NCBI GenBank assembly: GCA_964612185.1
Contig: CAZTCR010000006.1
Coordinates: 33,175-97,174, forward strand
Direction: 5' to 3'
Source of the DNA: UBA1447 sp964612185
Lineage (GTDB): Bacteria > Bacillota > Clostridia > Oscillospirales > Acutalibacteraceae
DNA: 64,000 bases
Position numbers and translations under genes: made by a program. Positions 49,014-57,074 of the stretch are shown here, one piece after another (position 1 is the first letter of the stretch; the number at the start of each line of letters is the position of its first letter). The notes under the pieces were generated by a model. It saw nothing but the letters and a program-made list of their open reading frames with translations, was not told where the DNA came from and made no database searches.

Positions 49014-49343
49014 ATGTTATGGAAATGTACGGTTTGCGGCATGCTGCATGAGGGGGATGCTCCTCCCGCGTTCTGCCCGAAATGCGGCGCGCCGGCTGAA
49101 AAGTTTGTCGCGCTCACCGAAGAAGAAGCGCAGAAGGTTCACACATCCGAGCGCACCAATGAAATTCACATGGAAATTGCCACCCTTGCGGCAAAAATTG
49201 TCAAACTCGCGGAGGAAGGTATAGAAATCAACCTGGACCCGCCGTGTGTTTCACTGTTTAAGCAGGCGAAGGACGAATCGTGGATTATCAAACTCAGGAG
49301 CAAGGCGGAAATTGCCGGGCATGCGAGCAGAGGGAAATGGTAA
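49014..49343 (+). CDS. Rubredoxin-like domain protein
   Basis: A 109-residue protein. The N-terminal rubrerythrin-type rubredoxin domain has two CxxC knuckles (CTVCGMLHEGDAPPAFCPKC, residues 5-24). The C-terminal 65 residues are helical and unassigned. It follows the diiron protein by 72 nt with its own AAGGAGAG, so it is probably its electron partner. It is followed by a bidirectional terminator. Confidence 0.88.
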   Translation: MLWKCTVCGMLHEGDAPPAFCPKCGAPAEKFVALTEEEAQKVHTSERTNEIHMEIATLAAKIVKLAEEGIEINLDPPCVSLFKQAKDESWIIKLRSKAEIAGHASRGKW

Positions 49344-49344
49344 G

Positions 49345-49376
49345 TTAGACATTAGATGTTAGCTTTTAGATGTTAG
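49345..49376 (+). repeat. Imperfect tandem TTAGATGTTAG
   Basis: TTAGACATTAGATGTTAG, then TTTTAGATGTTAGAC: two to three copies of a TTAGAxGTTAG unit after the rubredoxin gene. Similar in flavour to the GTTAGTG repeat at 16634. Confidence 0.55.
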
Positions 49377-49390
49377 ACAAAGAACGAAAA

Positions 49391-49426
49391 AACCCGGTGG
49401 CAGTGTAAAAACTGGCACCGGGTTTT
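49391..49426. terminator. Bidirectional terminator
   Basis: AACCCGGTG and CACCGGGTT plus inner CAG/CTG form a long stem. T-runs flank both sides (TTTT on plus, TTTTTT on minus), between convergent genes. Confidence 0.85.
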
Positions 49427-49441
49427 GTATTGATTATTCGC

Positions 49442-50221
49442 TTACGAATTCGCCGCGACCAGCTTTTCAAGGCACTTATAGCTTATCTCAGTCGATTTAA
49501 GCGGGTCATCGTCAAAGTTGTTATCCTGCTCATAAACGATATAGGGAATGTCCAGTTCCATGCAGGCTTTGAAGCAAGCATCAAGGTCAACCTCACCGAC
49601 ACCGAGTTCGGTAATCATCGGGCAGCTGCCAGCAATTTCGCCATCCTTAAAGTGGCAGACCTTGACCCTGCCCTTGAGGCGTTTGAGAAACTCCGCCGGG
49701 TTTTCACCGCCGACTTGTATCCAGTAGACATCCGGGATAAAGTTAAAATATTCCGGGTCGCCTTCTTCGATGAGCAAATCCATGATTGTTTTTTCGCCGT
49801 CTATCGGTTGAAACTCAAAAGCGTGGTTGTGGTAGGCGAATTTTACACCGGAGGCTTTCATCTTGCGGCCGATTTCGTTGGCTTCTTTGATAAACGCACG
49901 CAGCGCGGTTGCCGATTCCCTCGCTTCTTTCGGCATGCCGCCGATGCCCAGACAATCGCAGTGCATCATTTTGTGTTCCTCAATCAAATTGTCCAAATCG
50001 TTTTGCATACGGTCAAATCCCTTGTGGGTAACGCAGACATCCATGCCGTATTTATCCACAAGATGGGCGACTTTTTCCGGTTCAATCGGACCGATACCCG
50101 AAATTTGAATGACATTCGTGCCGAGGCCTTTGACGAACTCAAAGGTTTTTTCCGTATCCTCGTAGGTTTTGATGTAGTCGCGCAGGGTGTAGAGTTGGAC
50201 CCCGATTTTTGGCATTAACAT
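49442..50221 (-). CDS. Sugar phosphate isomerase/epimerase (xylose isomerase-like TIM barrel)
   Basis: A 259-residue AP-endonuclease-2-fold protein. It opens with MPKIGVQLYTLRDY, has FAYHNHAFEFQPIDGEKTIMDLL (about 133-155), PDVYWIQVGGENP (about 167-179) and VCHFKDGE (about 190-197), with metal-binding E, D and H residues in the expected strands. It is probably an inosose or keto-sugar isomerase or dehydratase. ATG 50221 is preferred; ATGs at 50233 and 50215 are also in frame and the ribosome site AAAGG is not ideally spaced for any. Repeats lie upstream. Confidence 0.88.
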   Translation of the reverse strand: MLMPKIGVQLYTLRDYIKTYEDTEKTFEFVKGLGTNVIQISGIGPIEPEKVAHLVDKYGMDVCVTHKGFDRMQNDLDNLIEEHKMMHCDCLGIGGMPKEARESATALRAFIKEANEIGRKMKASGVKFAYHNHAFEFQPIDGEKTIMDLLIEEGDPEYFNFIPDVYWIQVGGENPAEFLKRLKGRVKVCHFKDGEIAGSCPMITELGVGEVDLDACFKACMELDIPYIVYEQDNNFDDDPLKSTEISYKCLEKLVAANS

Positions 50222-50297
50222 GCTGTTTGACATCCTTTCTGTTCGGCTGTAAGCCTTATAATTTATTAGGTATTTCTCAGACTTCTCTGCTGAATTC

Positions 50298-50403
50298 AAT
50301 CCCACCACCGCAAGCGGTCCCCCTTTAACAAGGGAGGCAAGGAAACGCAAATTCTTGTCCCCCTTGCTAAAGGGGGAAACCGGCGGCAGCCGGAGGGGGA
50401 TTC
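50298..50403. repeat. Dispersed composite repeat, short copy
   Basis: AATCCCACCACCGC to GGAGGGGGATTC. It is the reverse complement of 16732-16890 without the roughly 50-bp internal block. It contains CCCCCTT/AAGGGGG complementary blocks and GCCGGC-type arms. Confidence 0.8.
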
Positions 50404-50410
50404 CGCTGAA

Positions 50411-50497
50411 AAAATTCAACTCCCGCTCCGCGGCGCCGGCATCCTATACGCCGGCAGTTGAATTTTAAAATGCGCAGCCTGCTGCGCTATGACCACT
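50411..50497. repeat. 87-bp cruciform-forming element, copy 2
   Basis: AAAATTCAACT and AGTTGAATTTT close an 11-bp outer stem around CCGGC-containing arms, followed by GCGCAGC/GCTGCGC. It is an inverted copy of 2516-2602. Its last two bases contribute to the TAG stop of the PIG-L gene at 50496-50498. Confidence 0.85.
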
Positions 50498-51245
50498 AAA
50501 AGAAGTATCTCCGCCCATAAGGGTACATTCCCCCGCCGCCCCAGCAGTATTTGCCTTGCAGGAGTTTGAAGAGCAGCAGCTCGTTATCTTCATATCCATA
50601 CGGATACTTCATAATCTTGAACGCCTCGGCGTATGTTTTATGCGCTAGATGCCCCCTGAATCGGGCGGCGACTTCCTTTTCAATCCATAAACCTTTCCCG
50701 TTCGCGTGATGCTGATTAAAAATAAGCAGGCTTTCTTTCACCCTGTCCATCACACCGCCGATATCCACATAAAAATCGGGGTTAAAATACACGGAGGTCT
50801 GGTTCGGCCCCGCCTCAAACGCATATACTTCCCGCGGGGCGTAACCGTGCACATCCGCGAGGCATAATGCGTCCATGGTGCATTTTGCCGCGGAGACATG
50901 CTCAATATGATTGTCCTCGTGCCAATGAATGAAGACGATATCCGCCTTGATTTTATGCAGCTGTTCCTCGACGATATCCACATTCTGCTGCGTGTAAAAA
51001 TAGGTTGTTTTGCTTCTGGCGCCGGTGATAATTTTGGATGCGCCGAGTACTGCCGCTGCGTCCGTTTCCTGCCGGTTCATCTTCTCCAGCGTTTCATCGT
51101 CAAAGTCCGCGTGGCGTGTGCAGGCAATATTCAAAAATACCGTTTCGCAGCCGAGCTCGTTGAGTATAGCCGCAACGCCGCCCGCGCCATATTCGCAGTC
51201 ATCATTATGCGCGCCGACAAACAGCACTTTCGGCAATTTTGTCAT
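50496..51245 (-). CDS. PIG-L-family deacetylase
   Basis: A 249-residue LmbE/PIG-L protein, a zinc-dependent hydrolase of N-acetyl groups on sugars. The first metal motif is VGAHNDDCEYGAGG (residues 10-23; the usual AHPDD has Asn for Pro), and the second is HWHEDNHIEHVSAAK (about 107-121). It overlaps the GH92 gene by 4 bp (ATGA), so the two are translated together, and a role in processing mannosyl or N-acetyl sugars is plausible. The stop codon abuts the 87-bp repeat, so the C-terminus (GGGGMYPYGRRYFF) may have been shaped by its insertion. Confidence 0.9.
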   Translation of the reverse strand: MTKLPKVLFVGAHNDDCEYGAGGVAAILNELGCETVFLNIACTRHADFDDETLEKMNRQETDAAAVLGASKIITGARSKTTYFYTQQNVDIVEEQLHKIKADIVFIHWHEDNHIEHVSAAKCTMDALCLADVHGYAPREVYAFEAGPNQTSVYFNPDFYVDIGGVMDRVKESLLIFNQHHANGKGLWIEKEVAARFRGHLAHKTYAEAFKIMKYPYGYEDNELLLFKLLQGKYCWGGGGMYPYGRRYFF

Positions 51246-53317
51246 ATCATCAATCCTTTACCGCTGAGATTGTCGCAGGGTTCGGATGTCATAAACAGTT
51301 CCAGCGTGCCGCCCGCGGCGATTTCGCTGTGGAACAGATACGAGCGTTCCAATCCGCTGCCGTTGAACAACGCTTTTTCTACATAAATATTGTCTTTGCT
51401 GTTATTGTGAGCAATCACAACGAAATCATTTTTCAAGCGCAGGGTTGCCTTGTCCATCACCGGGCTGCCGATAAAGAAGATATCCGTCCCCGCCATGGGA
51501 AACAAGCCAATGGCATTGAAAACATACCAGGATGTGAGGGCACCGGAATCGTCATTACCGGGCAAACCGGCCGCCGTGTCGTCATAACAGCTGCTCATCG
51601 CCGACCGGACAATTTCGCACACCCGCCCGTGTCTGTTGATCAGGGCGTAATTGTACGGCGTCTCAAAATCCGGCTCATTGTTGATGCCTTCAAATGACGG
51701 ATGTTTATCGGCGTATTTGCCTAAGATATGGTCCGGTGTCGGTTTGCGATACTGCTTAACGGGCTCCCTGCTGTAGCCGAAAAAGCTGTCAAGCAGTTCG
51801 GCGAACTTTTCTTCACCGCACAGCCCGATCCGCTCATTGATATAGGGCGACAGCCTGAAAGAATAGTTCCAATAAGTCCCCTCATAATACGGGACATCTT
51901 TGCCGTGCCGGAGCATGCCCGACGCCTTGTCAAACGCGTCCAGCCATATTTTTGATTTTTGCATGAGTCGGTCATAAATGCCAAGTTCACCCAGCGCGCC
52001 AGCAAGCTTTGCCGTAAAGCAGGCGGCATCCGCAACATCCAGCAAGTGGGTGTTCCGCAAATCTTTCAGGTCTGTGCGCTCCAAATCCCGCACCATTAAC
52101 CCCAGCGCCCGCGCGTAGTCTACGCCTTCAATCTTATAGCTGTACGCTGTCATAATCAGGCTATGCGCGAGGGACCTGGCTTGCACAGCGTTCCGGTCAA
52201 GCCTTCTTTCAAGCAGGATGCATACGGGAAAGCGGCCATCCTCTTTTTCCGCAATACTGAGCAAGCCGTTGATAAAATCACGGTACCGCTCCGGGTGCAG
52301 CAGCGCCATCAAAGGCAGTTGTGTTTTGTACATATCCCACATCGTGGCGATTTCCGTGTACATGGTTTCCGAGTCGGTCAAAAAGTTTTCGTGCGAGATA
52401 TCCACGGGCTTTTTTTGCGCGTTGTACAGGCAGGAGTAAATAATTCGTTTTTCCTTCTCCCCGCCCCGGGCATCTATCAATTCGAGCGCCTGTTGCCAGA
52501 TTTCCTGCGCCTTCGATCTCATTTCCACATAACTTTGCGGGCTTTCGGCCAAATATTTTTCCGCGTTCTGCGCGCTTGTGAACGAAAACGACATGCGGAA
52601 TTCAATTTCGTTCACGCCGTCAGGCAGTTCGGCAGCGATGTACTTCACGCCCTCATCTTCCGCTTCATACACGCGTTCAAAGGCACTCAAATCCGCATAC
52701 GCATACAACTCGATTTCGTCATAATAGGAACAGGTGCTCATCTTCTTGCCATCGAGTGCCGTTTCGAGGTTCAGCGCGTAACGGACTTTGGGGTGTTCAA
52801 GGTCCAACCCGCCGTAAGCCGGATTAATAAGTACCTTGTTGTTGACGCTTTTATTAAAACGGACTTTATAGCACACCGTGTCCCTTGAAATGGTGGCGCT
52901 TGCCGTATAAGCCCCGGTTGTTACGGTGTATTCCCCGGGCGACGCATCCTCATCGAGTATCTTCTCGTATTTCGGAAAATCTTTGCCGGTGATAAAGCTG
53001 ACCATACAAAAATTATAAAACACCGCGATAAATCCCGTGCCGGATACGGAGTAATGCGTAAACCCTTTGATGCGTTTGCGCCTGGTTTCAATGCGCGGGA
53101 CGGAACTGGAGCTTGGCCGGTAAATGCAGTACCCCGCGGGATAACACCCGCTGTATGGCACAGCCGACAATGCGTTGAACGGCAGATAAACAGACGGACT
53201 CAAATTGCCGATCTGCGGTTTAATGTAAAACCATTTTGACGCGCGCTCATCGGTATTTTTAAACTGAAAAATCTCACTGCCAAAAAACGGATTCGCCAAA
53301 TTCAATTTGTCGCTCAT
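51242..53317 (-). CDS. GH92-family alpha-mannosidase-like protein
   Basis: A 691-residue GH92-type exo-alpha-mannosidase homologue. The C-terminal half carries the family stretch LPGNDDSGALTSWYVFNAIGLFP (about 588-610), TMWDMYKTQLPLMALLHPERY (about 322-342) and GTYWNYSF. The N-terminal half is a beta-sandwich. There is no signal peptide, so oligosaccharides would be cut inside the cell, as with the GH38 at 38026. It is the first gene of a pair with the PIG-L gene. Exact linkage specificity cannot be read. Confidence 0.88.
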   Translation of the reverse strand: MSDKLNLANPFFGSEIFQFKNTDERASKWFYIKPQIGNLSPSVYLPFNALSAVPYSGCYPAGYCIYRPSSSSVPRIETRRKRIKGFTHYSVSGTGFIAVFYNFCMVSFITGKDFPKYEKILDEDASPGEYTVTTGAYTASATISRDTVCYKVRFNKSVNNKVLINPAYGGLDLEHPKVRYALNLETALDGKKMSTCSYYDEIELYAYADLSAFERVYEAEDEGVKYIAAELPDGVNEIEFRMSFSFTSAQNAEKYLAESPQSYVEMRSKAQEIWQQALELIDARGGEKEKRIIYSCLYNAQKKPVDISHENFLTDSETMYTEIATMWDMYKTQLPLMALLHPERYRDFINGLLSIAEKEDGRFPVCILLERRLDRNAVQARSLAHSLIMTAYSYKIEGVDYARALGLMVRDLERTDLKDLRNTHLLDVADAACFTAKLAGALGELGIYDRLMQKSKIWLDAFDKASGMLRHGKDVPYYEGTYWNYSFRLSPYINERIGLCGEEKFAELLDSFFGYSREPVKQYRKPTPDHILGKYADKHPSFEGINNEPDFETPYNYALINRHGRVCEIVRSAMSSCYDDTAAGLPGNDDSGALTSWYVFNAIGLFPMAGTDIFFIGSPVMDKATLRLKNDFVVIAHNNSKDNIYVEKALFNGSGLERSYLFHSEIAAGGTLELFMTSEPCDNLSGKGLMI

Positions 53318-53341
53318 GACATAAATACGCCCCTTCTAAAG

Positions 53342-53367
53342 GTAGGGAACGACCCCTGTGTCGTTCC
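53342..53367. repeat. GGAACGAC/GTCGTTCC palindromic repeat
   Basis: TAGGGAACGAC-CCCTGT-GTCGTTCC, the same hairpin as at 58698, between the metallophosphoesterase and GH92 genes. Confidence 0.8.
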
Positions 53368-53375
53368 TCTCGTGG

Positions 53376-54596
53376 TCAGAATATTTTACTAAAATATGTT
53401 AATACCCGCACCGGTATCAGCAGCAAAGTTGAAATTATCTTTACGATTTCCGGCGCCAAATCGTAATTTTCGTGCCAGGGAATCGACGAGTAAACAGGCA
53501 TCACCGGCATTTCGGTGCTGACAATGTCGCTGTACAAAATCGATTCGGTGTCAAAATGCCGCAAATCATTTTCATATACTGTGAAAGCACGCACCCCGCG
53601 CGCCGTGCCGTTGCCGTAGGAATGAAATCCGGTGCCTTTGCAGAAGCCGAGGATGATGTTGTCGTCCGTTCTGCCGACATAATCATTGTGGTGGTCGTGC
53701 CCGAAAAAGGCGGCAACGATGTCCCCTTTTTCAGCCCAGGCATCGTAAAAACCAACATTTTTCGCCGAAATACTTGGATTTTCGCCAAGAGAACCGGCGA
53801 TATATTTGTCTGTGTCCGGTAAAAAGAACTTACCGGATTCACTGCCTTTGCCGGGTATAGCCTCCGGTGTGCCCTGCGGCACCTCGGTCATCAGCTCCGT
53901 ATAAAACTCCGGCACCGGAATATGCTGGAACAGGAGCGAAGGCATCACAGCCCCGCCGTTGAGTGTTTTGAGTTCGTCACTTTTATTGTTATACCATTCG
54001 ATCTGGTCCGGCGCCACCAGGTCCTGCTCTTTGCTAATGAGCTTGTAACCGCCCGAATCCACCATATAGATATTGAAAATATCTTTTGTACCCGCGCTGT
54101 TTTTAACAAGCAGATTATAGGTACTGCAGCCTGTTAATTTGCCGTCATCCACTGCGACACAGGTTGGGTAAGACCTGTACATGTCCAATTGGTCTTTGAG
54201 TGTGACACCCCCTTTGATACTTTCGTTGTCGTGGTTGCCGGGGACCACAGCAAACGGAATCCCCCTGGCGTTAACTGGGCCGACAATCGCGTCGATAGCG
54301 GCCGCCATTTTTCTCTTGTTCATCGTCAGCCAGTAACCGGCGTGGTTGTCCCCTGTAAAAACCACCAGATCCGGCTGCACTTCGTCCAACGCCGCATTGA
54401 TAAATTGAACCGTTCCGATGTGAAGCTGATCGGTATCCTGCGTATCGGTAATCTGTAGAATTTTAAAGCTGCCGTCCGCGCGGAACTGCAAAACAGGGCG
54501 CGGGTTTTGCGCCGCGGCATTTCCCGCAACAGATAAAACAGACAGCAAAAGAATCATGGGCAACACTGCTGCGGTTGCTTTTTTAAATAAATTCAT
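53376..54596 (-). CDS. Exported calcineurin-like metallophosphoesterase
   Basis: A 406-residue protein with a signal peptide (about residues 1-28, hydrophobic core VLPMILLLSVLSVAG, then NAAAQ). The phosphoesterase core has QITDTQD (about 44), VVFTGDNHAGY (about 78-88), VVPGNHDNES (about 113-122) and AAFFGHDHHNDY (about 293-304), as in purple-acid-phosphatase-like/YkuE enzymes. The C-terminus has a hydrophobic segment (IVKIISTLLLIPVRVLTYF) that may anchor it. It probably scavenges phosphate from organic esters outside the cell. Confidence 0.88.
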   Translation of the reverse strand: MNLFKKATAAVLPMILLLSVLSVAGNAAAQNPRPVLQFRADGSFKILQITDTQDTDQLHIGTVQFINAALDEVQPDLVVFTGDNHAGYWLTMNKRKMAAAIDAIVGPVNARGIPFAVVPGNHDNESIKGGVTLKDQLDMYRSYPTCVAVDDGKLTGCSTYNLLVKNSAGTKDIFNIYMVDSGGYKLISKEQDLVAPDQIEWYNNKSDELKTLNGGAVMPSLLFQHIPVPEFYTELMTEVPQGTPEAIPGKGSESGKFFLPDTDKYIAGSLGENPSISAKNVGFYDAWAEKGDIVAAFFGHDHHNDYVGRTDDNIILGFCKGTGFHSYGNGTARGVRAFTVYENDLRHFDTESILYSDIVSTEMPVMPVYSSIPWHENYDLAPEIVKIISTLLLIPVRVLTYFSKIF

Positions 54597-54848
54597 CTTA
54601 TCAGATCCACTTCTTTGCATATTCTACAAGGTGTGGGAACAACTTTTCAGCCTTTGGTTCGCATTGCGGTGATGGCACCGCTCGTCAAATTCCGGCAGTT
54701 TTCAGTATAACACACCGATGCTGACTTTTCACCTAAAAAATGAACAAATTTGACCGTTTTCGCCTTCATATTGTGAAAAAACTATCAATACTTGAGTGCT
54801 TTCATGGCACCATGACCCAAAAAATAACGGCAACTTCAAAAAAAAGTA
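54597..54848. other. Intergenic region upstream of the ilv promoter
   Basis: 252 nt without a gene. It carries the upstream region of the metallophosphoesterase gene (minus strand) and AT-rich DNA before the ilv promoter. No T-box core or other riboswitch was recognised. Confidence 0.6.
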
Positions 54849-54877
54849 TTGACATGCTTTTTAGCGGGTGATATCAT
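54849..54877 (+). promoter_or_regulatory. Promoter of the ilv-leu operon
   Basis: Perfect TTGACA (54849-54854), 17-nt spacer, TATCAT (54872-54877). The leader would start near 54884 and carries AATCTTC-TTT-GAAGATT (54884-54900) and CCTGC/GCAGG hairpins before the leader peptide. Confidence 0.8.
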
Positions 54878-54954
54878 TAGGGAAATCTTCTTTGAAGATT
54901 GCTCCAACCGCCTGCGGTAAAAAAGCAGGATACTACGGAAAAAGGGAGAAAATC

Positions 54955-55056
54955 ATGACCAGCGTCTTTGGCTTTTTGGTAGTCATAATTATCGTCAGCA
55001 TTATCGTCATTATCGTCGATGGTGCCTCGAGAGTTTTACCAAAAAACAGCCTGTAG
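54955..55056 (+). CDS. Leader peptide of the ilv-leu operon (attenuator peptide)
   Basis: A 33-codon ORF with AAAGGGAG about 8 nt before its ATG. Residues 4-21 read VFGFLVVIIIVSIIVIIV, so 14 of 18 are Val, Ile or Leu. This is the pattern of ribosome-stalling leader peptides such as E. coli IlvL. Codons 26-29 overlap the antiterminator arm GAGTTTTACCA (55031-55041), and the stop (55054-55056) lies 25 nt before the terminator stem. The peptide could also read as a small membrane protein, but its position and the competing RNA structures favour a regulatory role. Confidence 0.8.
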   Translation: MTSVFGFLVVIIIVSIIVIIVDGASRVLPKNSL

Positions 55057-55125
55057 ACAAAACGCTGAGCGTATGTCAACAAAGAGCCTGTGGTAAAACT
55101 CACCACAGGCTCTTACTGATTTTTT
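55031..55125 (+). promoter_or_regulatory. Transcription attenuator of the ilv-leu operon
   Basis: The terminator arms AAGAGCCTGTGGT (55082-55094) and ACCACAGGCTCTT (55102-55114) form a perfect 13-bp stem with a 7-nt loop, followed after ACTGA by six T. GAGTTTTACCA (55031-55041) is exactly complementary to TGGTAAAACTC (55091-55101), the loop plus top of the 5' arm, so the two pairings exclude each other. A ribosome stalled in the Val/Ile run leaves 55031 free (read-through). One that reaches the stop would cover the arm (termination). Confidence 0.8.
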
Positions 55126-55157
55126 ACAGGTATTTTCAGGAATTGGATGGATCAAGT

Positions 55158-55181
55158 TTGAAAGTAAAACTTTCAAACAAC
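55158..55181 (+). repeat. GTTTGAAAGT/ACTTTCAAAC hairpin before ilvB
   Basis: A perfect 10-bp stem with a 3-nt AAA loop. A diverged version follows ilvB at 56952-56974, and an AAGTGAAC-AAA-GTTCACTT hairpin lies at 55226-55244. Confidence 0.6.
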
Positions 55182-55287
55182 GAGTTTTGCGCTTTTCGGT
55201 GCTGATTCATGACCGAAATTTTGCCAAGTGAACAAAGTTCACTTTTGCAAAACCGCACAAAACATCAAAAAGGAAAGGATTTTTACT

Positions 55288-56952
55288 ATGAAACTGACAG
55301 GCGCGCAAATCGTAATCGAAATACTGTGCGAACAGGGTGTGGACACTGTCTTCGGTTATCCGGGCGGCACGGTACTGACTATTTATGACGAACTGTACAA
55401 AGCCTCGGACAGAATCAAGCACTACATCACCTGCCATGAGCAGGGCGCCGCGCATGCAGCGGACGGCTATGCGCGGGCAACGGGCAAAACCGGCGTCGTC
55501 TTTGCCACATCGGGCCCCGGTGCCACCAACCTCGTCACAGGGCTTGCTACCGCATACCTTGATTCAACACCTGTTGTGGCAATCACCGGCAATGTCGCTT
55601 GCCCGCTTATCGGGCGGGACAGCTTTCAGGAAGTGGACATTTGCGGCGTCACCATGCCGATTACCAAACATAATTACATCGTTAAAGATATCAACAGGCT
55701 GCCCGGCGTTATCCGGGAAGCGTTTCAGATTGCCGCGAGCGGCAGACCGGGCCCGGTGCTGATTGATATCCCGAAGGATATTCAAATCGCCCTTTGTGAT
55801 TTCAAGCCGATGTCCGCGCCGGTTGCCAAGGAAGAAAAAGAAATAGACAGCGCCTCCCTTGAAAAAGCCGTTAAACTCATTAAAGATGCCAAAAGGCCGT
55901 TCATCTATTTCGGCGGCGGCGTCGTTATTTCGGACGCTTCACAGGACTTGATCGCTTTTGCTGAAAAAGTCGGCGCGCCGATGGGGTCGAGCATGATGGG
56001 ACTTGCCGCAGTACCGAACGGTCATCCGTTATTTTTGGGAATGACCGGTATGCACGGGCGCTTTGCCGCTTCCAAGGTAATGTCTCACGCGGACTTGATC
56101 ATCGCGGTGGGCACCCGCTTCTCGGACAGGGCGACAGGCAATAAATCCGAGTTTTCCAAAAATCGTAAAATTCTGCACATCGACATCGACCCCGCGGAAA
56201 TCGGTAAGAACATCCCCGCTTATGTGTCTCTCATCGGTGATGTCAAAAAGGCGCTCAACCTCCTGCTGGCGGCGGACATTAAACATACCGCGCAAAGTTG
56301 GCATGATGAAGTGGAAACCATTAAGAATATGCCCGACAGCCACCTTGGCATGGACATGAGCAAACTCAACCCGCAGGCGGTAATCGAAGCCGTCAGAAAG
56401 CGCACGGATGAAGATACCGTTATCGCGACGGATGTCGGTCAGCATCAGATGTGGACAGCACAGTACTACCGGTTCAGTAAACCCCGCACCTTTGTCACCT
56501 CCGGCGGGCTTGGCACCATGGGCTTTGGCATGGGTTCCGCCATCGGCGCGTGCATCGGCACCGGTAAACGCACGGTTCTGATTACGAGCGATGGCAGTTT
56601 TCACATGAACATGAACGAACTGGCAACGGCCGTGACCAACAAACTGCCCCTGCTTATCATCCTCATGGATAACAACGCCCTTGGCATGGTGCGGCAATGG
56701 CAAACCATGTTCTATGACAGCCGCTATTCCCAGACAACACTCAGCCGCAAAACAGATTATGCAAAGCTTGCGGAAGCCTTCGGCGCAATCGGAATGCAAC
56801 TGAGAGCCAAAGGGGACATCGACAAGGTGTTGGACAAAGCTTTTTCGCAAAACGGTCCGGTACTGGTGCATGTCACCATCGACAGCGATGAAAAAGTGCT
56901 GCCGATGATCCCGCCGGGCGGCACCATTGAAGATATTATTACTAAAGGTTGA
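55288..56952 (+). CDS. ilvB: Acetolactate synthase, large (catalytic) subunit
   Basis: A 554-residue ThDP enzyme for the first common step of Val/Leu/Ile synthesis (2 pyruvate to acetolactate, or with 2-oxobutyrate to acetohydroxybutyrate). The N-terminal catalytic Glu is in CHEQGAAHAADGYARATGK (about 48-66). The FAD/middle domain follows, and the ThDP site GDGSFHMNMNELATA...MDNNALGMVRQWQ lies near 435-475. AGGAAAGGA precedes ATG 55288. It is the first structural gene behind the attenuator, with ilvN 122 nt downstream. Confidence 0.97.
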   Translation: MKLTGAQIVIEILCEQGVDTVFGYPGGTVLTIYDELYKASDRIKHYITCHEQGAAHAADGYARATGKTGVVFATSGPGATNLVTGLATAYLDSTPVVAITGNVACPLIGRDSFQEVDICGVTMPITKHNYIVKDINRLPGVIREAFQIAASGRPGPVLIDIPKDIQIALCDFKPMSAPVAKEEKEIDSASLEKAVKLIKDAKRPFIYFGGGVVISDASQDLIAFAEKVGAPMGSSMMGLAAVPNGHPLFLGMTGMHGRFAASKVMSHADLIIAVGTRFSDRATGNKSEFSKNRKILHIDIDPAEIGKNIPAYVSLIGDVKKALNLLLAADIKHTAQSWHDEVETIKNMPDSHLGMDMSKLNPQAVIEAVRKRTDEDTVIATDVGQHQMWTAQYYRFSKPRTFVTSGGLGTMGFGMGSAIGACIGTGKRTVLITSDGSFHMNMNELATAVTNKLPLLIILMDNNALGMVRQWQTMFYDSRYSQTTLSRKTDYAKLAEAFGAIGMQLRAKGDIDKVLDKAFSQNGPVLVHVTIDSDEKVLPMIPPGGTIEDIITKG

Positions 56953-57074
56953 AGTTTGAAAGTAAACTTTCAGGCTATGCAAAAATTGTTCTCGAACTTC
57001 GTTTTTCGTGCTGCGCGGCAGCACCGCAATTTTTAATTTGATGTCACAATTTTCGATAAGGAGATGATTTTCAA

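Noticed and set aside
54868..54954. N-terminal extension of the ilv leader peptide to 54868
   Set aside because: It would begin inside the promoter -10 region, before the expected transcript start. The ribosome site AAAGGGAG fits the internal ATG at 54955.
55057..55287. T-box leader before ilvB
   Set aside because: No AGGGTGG-type T-box sequence or specifier-loop arrangement was seen. The hairpin and leader peptide explain the region better.
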